Below are positions 26,668 to 34,400 of a DNA stretch of 64,000 nucleotides, one piece after another (position 1 is the stretch's first letter; each line of letters opens with the position of its first letter). Origin of the DNA: an uncultured Bacillota bacterium (GTDB lineage Bacteria; Bacillota_I; Bacilli_A; Erysipelotrichales; Erysipelotrichaceae); contig CALFPO010000063.1 in the NCBI GenBank assembly GCA_937919165.1, positions 1 to 64,000 on the forward strand, in the 5' to 3' direction. The translations under genes and the position numbers were made by a program. Under the pieces are notes generated by a model. It made no database searches. It worked only from the letters and a program-made list of their open reading frames with translations, and was not told the DNA's origin.

Positions 26668-28593
26668 CTACTTGATTCCCAGCATTTCCAGCGATTGTCT
26701 TAGCTGTTCCTTAACGAATCTGATGTATTCCTTCTCTTCGAGCGGAGCAGAAACATAATCGCCCTGGTAATATTCGCAATTGGCCTTGAGCACATAGCTG
26801 TACAGCTCTTCATCAGCTATTCCTTCGCACGCCGTGCTGATCTTGGCGCTTTTGATCATATTGAATATGGAGTTGATGAATTTCCTGCCTTGTTGATCCT
26901 TTGCTGAAGAAAGGAGTTTGCTGTCGACCTTTATGACATCGATCGGAAGCTTCAGCAGGCTTGAGAAGCTTACTGGCGATTCGCCAAACTTATCCAAAGC
27001 GAAATGGAAACCGAATTCCTTCAGCTTGGTCAGGTTTTCGATCAATATTTCATTGTTGGTTATGATTTCGCTGTTTGATATCTCAAAACAGATTCTTTCC
27101 GCAAGGATGCCGTTTTCTCTAGCAAAATCAATCATCTTCTGATAGAAGCCCTTCTCTATCAGATAGACAGATGAGATATTGATGCCGATAGTATTGATGC
27201 CGAAGGCAAATACATCGGTTTCTTTGATGAACTTGTTGATGTGCAATAATGCTGCCTTATCAAGATCGGCTATCAGGCCCGACTTGCTGGCATATGGGAA
27301 TACCGTCTCATAAGAAAGCTCTTCGTCATTGTATTCGATGGAGATTCTTGCTTCTGCATCAAACGAGTTGTTCCGTTTGTTGTTGAAGATCGGTTCATAT
27401 TTGACAGAGAAGGCATTATTGGCGATAGCCTTCTTGATCGATTCGTTTATGTCCTTATCGTTCTGAGATTCGATGGATGATTTTTCTACCACCAGAACAT
27501 CCTTTGAAGCATAGTTCCTTAGTCTTCTGATTGTTTCATCGACAATTGCTATGGTTTCATCGTAGTTCTCGGCTTGGCTTGGATAGCTTACAAGGCCCAT
27601 GCCCATAGACAGGTTCACAGGTTTAAGATTCACAATGTCTGAATTGGTGAAGATGCTGCCGATTGTATCGATATATCGCTCAAGATCGCTCTTGACGATG
27701 ATGGCGAAGGTCATTTCATCCAATACATATAGAGAATAGTCGCACTTGAGTTCTTCTATGCACTTGTCGACAACATATCTTTCGGTTACGAACAGATCAT
27801 TCTTGTCCATGTAATCGAAGACAGCTCTTTCGGATGGCTCAAAAACCAGCACATTGAACTTTTCGCCAGCGCCCACCTTTACAATCATCTTCTCTTCAAA
27901 GGCTTTTCTGTTATAGACATTTATATTCTTATATAGGTATGATTCCGGATTGTCCTGTGCAAGGTAGATGACAAAGAAGCCTACCGCGATGACAAACAGC
28001 TCTATCAGCAAAGAGCCATCTATGACGTTTACAGCAAATGTTGCCAAAAGAGTGAAGGTATAGCAGATGTTTGTCACCAGCACAAAGCCGCTATGATATT
28101 TTCTGTTCAAGATCTTCAGATAAGCCACATAGCCCACTGTGAACACTGATATCGCATACAGGAAATACAGAACAGGACCATGAGAATATACCAGGTTATC
28201 GTCAAAGTAGAATACCAGCTTCGTGAATGGGGTGGTCAGAATAAAGAAATATACTATGAACGCTATGACTCTGGATATCTTGATAACCTTTTCTCTTTGA
28301 GGAACAACAGGTTCAGACACTATTCCGTACATGAAGAAAAGGAAAATCGTAACGTTATGGAATATGTAGTAGCCAAGGTTTATCAGGTAGTTGTATACCA
28401 TGCTATGGCTTTGCGGATCGTTGATGGTTGAAATTGTGAAAATATCAAAGATGATGGCCAATAGATGAACAAGCGCCATTCCCTTATATACTTCTATCTT
28501 TGTTGAACGAACATTCTTTCGCAAAAAGGCAATCAGGATCAGAATGATCATGATGAACAGTGCAGCAATATCGAAATCATAGTTATAATTCAT
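26668..28593 (-). CDS. Seven-TM protein with degenerate GGDEF and EAL domains (641 aa)
   Basis: About seven TM helices occupy residues 1-225. A GGDEF-like fold follows, but its signature reads VLDEMTF, so diguanylate cyclase activity is not expected. The EAL domain starts with EAR in place of EAL. It keeps the Asn of INISS, the Glu of FEIS, the Lys of IKVD, the Glu of CEGIAD and the Gln of YYQG, but DDFG is changed to DKFG, removing one metal-binding Asp. A c-di-GMP receptor, or a weak phosphodiesterase, is more likely than a full enzyme. I chose ATG 28593 because GGGAGG lies at 28603-28608; the TTG at 28611 would overlap that site. It lies 114 nt upstream of the surface gene on the same strand and may control it. 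Confidence 0.9.
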   Translation of the reverse strand: MNYNYDFDIAALFIMIILILIAFLRKNVRSTKIEVYKGMALVHLLAIIFDIFTISTINDPQSHSMVYNYLINLGYYIFHNVTIFLFFMYGIVSEPVVPQREKVIKISRVIAFIVYFFILTTPFTKLVFYFDDNLVYSHGPVLYFLYAISVFTVGYVAYLKILNRKYHSGFVLVTNICYTFTLLATFAVNVIDGSLLIELFVIAVGFFVIYLAQDNPESYLYKNINVYNRKAFEEKMIVKVGAGEKFNVLVFEPSERAVFDYMDKNDLFVTERYVVDKCIEELKCDYSLYVLDEMTFAIIVKSDLERYIDTIGSIFTNSDIVNLKPVNLSMGMGLVSYPSQAENYDETIAIVDETIRRLRNYASKDVLVVEKSSIESQNDKDINESIKKAIANNAFSVKYEPIFNNKRNNSFDAEARISIEYNDEELSYETVFPYASKSGLIADLDKAALLHINKFIKETDVFAFGINTIGINISSVYLIEKGFYQKMIDFARENGILAERICFEISNSEIITNNEILIENLTKLKEFGFHFALDKFGESPVSFSSLLKLPIDVIKVDSKLLSSAKDQQGRKFINSIFNMIKSAKISTACEGIADEELYSYVLKANCEYYQGDYVSAPLEEKEYIRFVKEQLRQSLEMLGIK

Positions 28594-28616
28594 TCGTTTT
28601 TTTCCTCCCAAGAACG

Positions 28617-28645
28617 AAAAAAGCGCCTACAAAAGCGCTTTAATC
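28617..28645 (-). terminator. Rho-independent terminator after the Ntn hydrolase gene
   Basis: Perfect stem AAAGCGC / GCGCTTT with an 8-nt loop. On the minus strand it is followed by a run of T. It ends the GyrI-like / Ntn hydrolase transcript just before the EAL gene's ribosome site. Confidence 0.8.
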
Positions 28646-28714
28646 ATTGCTTTGCCTTCTTTTATCTTCACAATAAATATAACCGATATTCATACCCCAA
28701 TTATGAGACTTTAT

Positions 28715-29413
28715 TTACAATTTAGCAAACTCATGAACGGATATCTCATCAAATCTGTTGTCTAGACAATAATAGACGGAATTATCGTTTCTGGAATAGA
28801 CAAACGACACCCTTGTTGCCCATTGACCTGTCTGCTTGACCTTCTCCAGCAATCCTAATGCATCATCTGCAGAAAAATCGTCGTCTGCTTTCGCCAATGC
28901 TTTCGATACCGTATCGTAGCGTTCTTTTCCATAGAATGGGTTATCATAATCGTTCAACCTGGCCAATACAGGAAAGTTTGCGATCACTCCATACTTTTCG
29001 TTTATTTCCTTTATGCCATATCCTGGTTCCAGCAGAAGAATGTTGCCATCAATGTCGCCGACCAATGAGTGCATTGTGGCAGCCGGAGCGTTCGTCAACG
29101 TTTTTGTGCTGACGATATCTCTTATTTCATCAAACGAGATTTTTCTACGGATATACTTATCGATCAATAGATCTATTCTTTGCTTAGCGCATCCTTTTGG
29201 ACACTCGAACTCTTCACCATTCATATATGGAAGATTTCCAAAGTTGCCGTTGCGGTTAACGCCATGCGTAAAATAGATTGTCGATCCGACTTTGATCCCA
29301 ACCGTAAAATAATTCTTTGTCTTATAGACATCAAATGACCAGACATTCGGATCGATGTCCAGATTGAATCCATACAACAAGTCTTTTCCTTTATATATAA
29401 ATCCTGTGCACAT
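28715..29413 (-). CDS. Linear amide C-N hydrolase, choloylglycine-hydrolase-like Ntn family (232 aa)
   Basis: The protein begins MCTGF. Cys2 would become the N-terminal nucleophile after Met removal, as in the Ntn hydrolases that include bile salt hydrolase and penicillin V acylase. GFNLDID near 15-21, a THGVNRNGNFG segment and NAPAATMHSLVGD near 108-120 fit the fold. At 232 aa it is shorter than bile salt hydrolases (about 315-330 aa), so it probably belongs to a small uncharacterised branch and the substrate cannot be named. It follows the GyrI-like gene by 23 nt and ends at a terminator. Confidence 0.75.
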   Translation of the reverse strand: MCTGFIYKGKDLLYGFNLDIDPNVWSFDVYKTKNYFTVGIKVGSTIYFTHGVNRNGNFGNLPYMNGEEFECPKGCAKQRIDLLIDKYIRRKISFDEIRDIVSTKTLTNAPAATMHSLVGDIDGNILLLEPGYGIKEINEKYGVIANFPVLARLNDYDNPFYGKERYDTVSKALAKADDDFSADDALGLLEKVKQTGQWATRVSFVYSRNDNSVYYCLDNRFDEISVHEFAKL

Positions 29414-29436
29414 ATCTCTTTCCTAATTTGTTATTC

Positions 29437-30066
29437 TTATTTTCTTGCAATCGGATGCCTTATGACTGTCTTCAGCTTATCTGGCGAGACCTTTCTGGCA
29501 TCAGATAGATATATCTCGTGATGAAGTCTTGCATCAGAGAAATCGTTTTTATATCCGTTCTCTTCAAGATACTTATCCATGATGGCCACGGTTGCTGGCT
29601 CATCATCATATGAACCATGATGCATTATCTGGACGCATAGCCCCTCTTCGATTGTAAGGAACTCCGCTTTGCTGCAATCGATCTTTTTCTTTTTTGATGC
29701 GATCTCTTTTGCCCATTCAAGATCCTTCTTGCTTATGAAGTCTGGAAGCCTAATTACCGAAATCCAGTTGAATAGGTCCTTGTTGGAATAATCGACACCA
29801 TCAATGCCCTCTTGCCACCAGAATCCCTCTAGAGGAGGAACCACATAATCAAAGAAGCCCTCAATTCTATAATCCGTCTTATAGGACATCTTCAAGGTGT
29901 AGGCAACAGAATACAGAACGCTAATTGCCTTCTGATAGTCGCCATCTTCATCGTTTGGATTCCCCTTGCCTCTTACAGCAATATAGTTGACTTTTGGAAC
30001 GCTAACTATTTCGGGTTTATCTTTAGGCAGATAGAACTCTTTATATTCTTTTTTGAAATCAAACAT
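29437..30066 (-). CDS. GyrI-like small-molecule-binding protein (209 aa)
   Basis: Stand-alone protein of the GyrI-like/SOUL-type superfamily. Typical features are VNYIAVRGKGNPN near the start, an EGFFDYVVPPLEGFWW segment, and VQIMHHGSYDDEPATVAIMDKY followed by HHEIYLSD. Members bind hydrophobic small molecules, and some hydrolyse electrophiles. I use the ATG at 30066 because GGAGGT lies 11 nt upstream; an upstream in-frame ATG at 30090 would place that ribosome site inside the gene. It is divergent from the 30166 gene and shares the TetR-type operator region with it. Confidence 0.82.
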   Translation of the reverse strand: MFDFKKEYKEFYLPKDKPEIVSVPKVNYIAVRGKGNPNDEDGDYQKAISVLYSVAYTLKMSYKTDYRIEGFFDYVVPPLEGFWWQEGIDGVDYSNKDLFNWISVIRLPDFISKKDLEWAKEIASKKKKIDCSKAEFLTIEEGLCVQIMHHGSYDDEPATVAIMDKYLEENGYKNDFSDARLHHEIYLSDARKVSPDKLKTVIRHPIARK

Positions 30067-30117
30067 CTTGTTTGTTGACCTCCATTTCAATATACTGTTC
30101 CAAGTAGTGCTGTTTTG

Positions 30118-30133
30118 TGTTACTTTTGTAACA
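30118..30133. promoter_or_regulatory. Palindromic operator 1, TGTTAC-N4-GTAACA
   Basis: Perfect 6+6 palindrome with spacer TTTT between the divergent genes at 30066 (-) and 30166 (+). A TATAAT -10 lies at 30140-30145, so the palindrome falls in the -35/spacer zone of the rightward promoter, a typical repressor position. The same palindrome recurs at 40784-40807. The TetR-family gene at 30849 is the obvious candidate ligand (inference). Confidence 0.75.
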
Positions 30134-30165
30134 GATTAATATAATATCACAAGGGGCACACAACC

Positions 30166-30810
30166 ATGAACAATCTATTTACATTTATTAGCAATAATCT
30201 AGAACTTGATGAACTGGATACAAAAGGATTTGGATCAATCAAGCTTAACGGAATGAAATACACTACCCATTCATATTATGCCAAAGGCATTGGCCATGTC
30301 TCAAGAATGGTGGTATCGGGGATGCTTGGACTGATGAAGATGGAGACTATCGTCATAAATCCATTTGAGGTGGATGCTCCATTATTCTCATATGACCGCA
30401 TAGAGATGCTGGGAAAGATAACCCTTATTGAAGAGCTATACAACACAACCATCGAAAACAATTTTGATGATAAAGGCTTCATTGAACTGCTGAGGAACTA
30501 CACCTGTTTGGCCGATAGAGAAAGCAAGCCTCAATGGTATGATGACATAAGATACAATGTGAGCCTATCCAAGACAGGAAAAAAGGCTGACAAACAGAAG
30601 ATAGATGAACTTGAAACCAAGTATCTTGAACTCTACCTAGAGACATTAAGAACCTCAAAAGCCTGTGACAAGGATGTCAAGATGGCTAAGGCCAAATCAT
30701 ATTCCGATGGTCTATTGGATAATGGCGGTCCTGCAACCGACCTATTCTTGAAAGCATACGGCAAAGAGAAGACCACCGATTTCTTCAGAAATGTTGTATT
30801 CGGCGCCTAA
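30166..30810 (+). CDS. Uncharacterised soluble protein (214 aa)
   Basis: I do not recognise this family with confidence. No TM or signal peptide. The C-terminal half (QWYDDIRYNVSLSK, then a helical YLELYLETL segment and a final KAYGKEKTTDFFRNVVFG) faintly resembles ferredoxin-dependent bilin reductases in layout, but the match is by eye only and too weak for a function. Ribosome site AAGGGG. A TATAAT lies at 30140-30145 next to the operator. It is followed at once by a terminator and the TetR gene, so it is probably a regulated target. Confidence 0.8.
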   Translation: MNNLFTFISNNLELDELDTKGFGSIKLNGMKYTTHSYYAKGIGHVSRMVVSGMLGLMKMETIVINPFEVDAPLFSYDRIEMLGKITLIEELYNTTIENNFDDKGFIELLRNYTCLADRESKPQWYDDIRYNVSLSKTGKKADKQKIDELETKYLELYLETLRTSKACDKDVKMAKAKSYSDGLLDNGGPATDLFLKAYGKEKTTDFFRNVVFGA

Positions 30811-30835
30811 AGATTGTTCACGCAACAATCTTTTT
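30811..30835 (+). terminator. Terminator between the 214-aa gene and the TetR gene
   Basis: AGATTGTT / AACAATCT stem with a 5-nt loop and a five-T tail, directly after the stop codon. Its left arm also contains the likely -35 of the next gene. Confidence 0.8.
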
Positions 30836-30842
30836 CTATAAT
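30814..30842 (+). promoter_or_regulatory. Promoter of the TetR gene, embedded in the terminator
   Basis: TTGTTC at 30814-30819, a 17-nt spacer and a perfect TATAAT at 30837-30842. The expected transcription start falls at or within a base or two of the ATG at 30849. No Shine-Dalgarno precedes that ATG, so the mRNA is probably leaderless. Confidence 0.7.
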
Positions 30843-30848
30843 GAATGC

Positions 30849-31391
30849 ATGATAAACAAATCTGAAAGGGCTCAAGTCAAGTCATCATTGAACGAATTGT
30901 CCAATGCCTTGTTTGTTTTGCTGAAAAACAATCCTTTTAAGGACATTTCCATTACCGACATCTGCGACAAAGCCAACATCACAAGAATTACCTTCTATCG
31001 CAACTGCGACAGCAAGGAGGATCTTGTTGAATACTATTGCGAGAATATCGTAAAAGAGATTTCAAACGTAGCTGACTGGGGAATCGATGATCCAAAGTAT
31101 ATAATCACCAAGGTATTTGAATATATGTATCAAAACAGAGAGGTATTGTCGCTTCTGAACGAGAATAATCTGATGCTTATTTTCGACAAAGCTCTGGCAT
31201 CATTTTCAACCCAGGCAGTAGACTATGTCAGAATCAACAGCAGCAGAAACGACGATGATCTTGTACAGCTCAAGTATCTAAACTCGTTCATGGTCGGCGG
31301 TCTGACCTTTGTCATCCATACTTGGGTAAAAGAGGATTTTGAAACGCCTATCGATGTGCTGGTAGATATCTGCCTGAACAACATCAACTAG
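30849..31391 (+). CDS. TetR-family transcriptional regulator (180 aa)
   Basis: An N-terminal TetR DNA-binding domain occupies residues 10-60. The helix-turn-helix DICDKANITRITFYRNCDS matches the family pattern with the YR-N/H-F-x-S/D core. The C-terminal ligand domain is divergent and has a predicted dimer helix. Length is typical. It is likely to control operator 1 and operator 2, and thereby the 214-aa gene, the GyrI/Ntn operon, the reductase operon ending at 38490 and the membrane gene at 40821 (inference from shared palindromes). The transcript appears leaderless. Confidence 0.88.
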   Translation: MINKSERAQVKSSLNELSNALFVLLKNNPFKDISITDICDKANITRITFYRNCDSKEDLVEYYCENIVKEISNVADWGIDDPKYIITKVFEYMYQNREVLSLLNENNLMLIFDKALASFSTQAVDYVRINSSRNDDDLVQLKYLNSFMVGGLTFVIHTWVKEDFETPIDVLVDICLNNIN

Positions 31392-31413
31392 GTCATTATC
31401 TTCAATGCTAGAA

Positions 31414-31448
31414 AAAAGGTTCTGCAATAAATAACTGCAGAACCTTTT
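31414..31448 (+). terminator. Bidirectional terminator after the TetR gene
   Basis: AAGGTTCTGCA / TGCAGAACCTT, 11-bp perfect stem with a 9-nt loop, with T-rich tails on both strands. It separates the TetR gene from the convergent 1523-aa surface gene. Confidence 0.88.
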
Positions 31449-31481
31449 GTTTTGTGTTTGTTGTCAAGAAGGTTTGGCCTT

Positions 31482-34400
31482 CTATGCCTTTGCTGTCTGA
31501 CGTTTCATTTTCTTCAGATACAGTATCAGCAGAATGATGTTTGTTATCAGCGAAATGCCTGAAGCAAGCACAACGATTGTGGATATGAGCTCTAGCCTTG
31601 AAAGGCGCATCTCCACATTAGGATCGATGATGCTGCCGGCATTCAGCACTTTTCCATTCGTTAGTTCTACCATTAGGTCTCTTTCGTCATCTATATAGAC
31701 CTTCTCTATGCTGACGCCATCTGCTCCGTCTTTGCCGTCTTGGCCATCGGTACCATCTTTGCCGTTCTGGCCATCTCTGCCGTTAGCTCCGCTGTTGCCG
31801 CTTGAGCCATTAATTCCATCACGGCCATCTGCTCCGTCTTTGCCAGGAGTGCCATCTTTGCCCTTTAGGCTTTCTAGCCATTCTGTTTGGGTACCGGTGA
31901 ACCCAGAGTCTACCGCAACCTGGTAGGCATTTCTTCCATCTTTGCCTTTAAGGCTCTCTAGCCATTCTTTCTCTGTTCCGGTAAATCCGGAATCAAGAGC
32001 CACCTGATAGGCGCTTCTTCCATCCTTGCCAGCCAGACTTAACAGCCATGCCTCTTCTGTTCCGGTGTAGCCTTTTTCGACAGCCAGTTCATAAGCGCTC
32101 TGGCCAGCTTCGCCCTGAGCACCCGCAGGTCCGATAAGACTTTCGAGCCATTCGGTTACAGTTCCCTCAAATCCGTTCTCAAGCGCGACATTATATGCAG
32201 ATGAACCGATGAGGCTTTCTAGCCATTCATCTTCTGTTCCGGTGTAGCCTTTCTCGACAGCCAGCTCGTAAGCGCTTTGGCCGGTTTCGCCCTGCTCGCC
32301 TTGTTCGCCCTGTTCGCCTGTATCACCTTTTTCACCCTTTAGGGTCAATAGCCATTCATCTATTGTTCCGGTGTAGCCTTTCTCTACAGCCAGTTCGTAA
32401 GCGCTCTTTCCTTCAGGACCTTGAGGACCCACAAGACTCTTGAGCCACGCTTCTTCTGTTCCTACATAACCTTTTTCTACGGCAAGCTCATAGGCGCTTT
32501 GTCCCTCAGGGCCCTGAGGTCCTACAAGGCTCTTGAGCCATTCTGCCTTTGTTCCGGAATAGCCTTCTTCAACAGCGATCTCATATGCAGACTTGCCATT
32601 GAGTCCTTCCTTTATCAGCATTGCATATATTTCAGAAGGAACGCTTGTACCTGCAAAAGTTTCCCCATTGTTTGTGCTATCTGCCGAAATGACGTGGAAC
32701 TTTGCCATTTCACATATGGTGCCATTAGATTCTTCTCTATCTACTTCCAGAGCAACGCTGTATTGTGTTGCATCTGTCGCATTGACCCTGATGGCTGGAA
32801 TTCCAAAATATTCTGTTACTTCACCGCCAGGAAGGTAGATGTCGACAGCGTTTCCTTGCATATCTTCAGCCATGATATAGAAGTATTCAGCTGCTGAACC
32901 ATGTTCCTGTGTATAATCCCACGAAAGAATGAGATTTGCGGTGTTGTCGCTATTTACATATTTTTCAGTTATCGCCAGGTTATATGGAGGGTCAAGTGGA
33001 GAGAATATCTGGTTGGCGACCTTGTATCCGACTACCGGAACCTTGTTGTTTTCGCCTTCGGTATAGGTGAAATACCAGTATCCAAACTGCCAAGTGAAAT
33101 TATAGCTGTTGAGCACATCAGCGCTTATTCCGTATTGGCTTATAGCATTAGAGGTGCTTGGGCTTGTTACAGTTCCTGTTATCGCTGTTTCTTCACCCTT
33201 TTTGTTGAACTGACCATTTATATGGGTGGTTGATTGCGATTCGCCCCATCCACATGAGAAGCCGATATCAAGGAAGTCCGGAATTACGTTAGATGCAAAG
33301 TTGGCAGTGCATGATGCGCTGACCGACTGGGTGTTTCTTTCTTCTTTAGAGAGCTGCTGATCTTCAACCTGTGCAGCACCTATAGAGATTTTGCCTCCAT
33401 CATAGCCCAGTTCTGCAGAGCTGTCGCTGAACCAGCAGTCACCATAATTGAAGTTTGCTCCTGTGTAAGCCCATGGGTTTCCAAGGTTGTTTGCAGGAAG
33501 ATCGCCATCTTCACCTAACTCTATTAGATTCAATGGACGTACTTTGGTATCGATGAAATTCCTTTTGTTTATTTCATATATTTCGCTATTTGGATCTATA
33601 GGGTTATCAGGATGAGCTTCATTATATGCGGCTACAGTATCGACATATAGCTTTTCTCTTTCAGCATCAGTAAGGACATACTTTGCATTATAGTCCTTTG
33701 CAAATTCGTTATATGCAGCCACTGTAACCTGGGTGTAGCTTGGCTTCTGCGGAACCATGATGGACATCGATTCACCCGAATCGGTCTCATAGTAATAGAC
33801 ATAGTTAGGAATCCTCAAGATTACAACCGAGTTCTCGCTGACGGAGGTGAATGTATTTGTAGTACGCCTTGTCAAAGAATTGGTGAAGCTTGTTGAATAC
33901 ATCTTATCGGATACATATGCATGTACCGGAGAGATGCCTAAGAATCCAGTCTTGGCAGAAAAGCCATTGCTCATAGAAACGCTTGTGGATGTATTTTCGC
34001 CAGAAGTTCTTCCAAAGCCATAGGTTGTGGTTATGCTGTAGCTGGTTGAGCCAAGCGTGCCTGGCAATGCACTGAAGTATGGAGCAGCCTCCAGAACGGC
34101 AACTACTGTTGGGTTGGAATAGACACATTTCAGATCTCCGGTGTATCTCATCTTCACCAGCTTGCTGTTCATGTCATAGGCCGCAAGCACAGGGAAGCTT
34201 CCGTATCCTTTGGTCTGATCAAGATATTTGTTTTTCTCTTCTCTAAGAGAAATGCGTCCGATTGATGTGCTTGAACTATCGCTTGAAGCGTTTTTATAGA
34301 TTATCTGAACTCCTTGCTGATAATTAGATACTTTATAGTCGTTGGTCTTCGATGCATACATGTATGCTACGGCAAGAGATTCCTTGCCAGAAGGATTACC

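Noticed and set aside
28594..28611. TTG 28611 as start of the EAL gene
   Set aside because: It lies directly at the GGGAGG ribosome site that serves ATG 28593.
1..30000. Mycoplasma genetic code (TGA as Trp)
   Set aside because: TGA works as a stop in overlapping gene pairs (ATGA at 10612-10615, TGATG at 13529-13533) and Trp is written TGG in conserved motifs.
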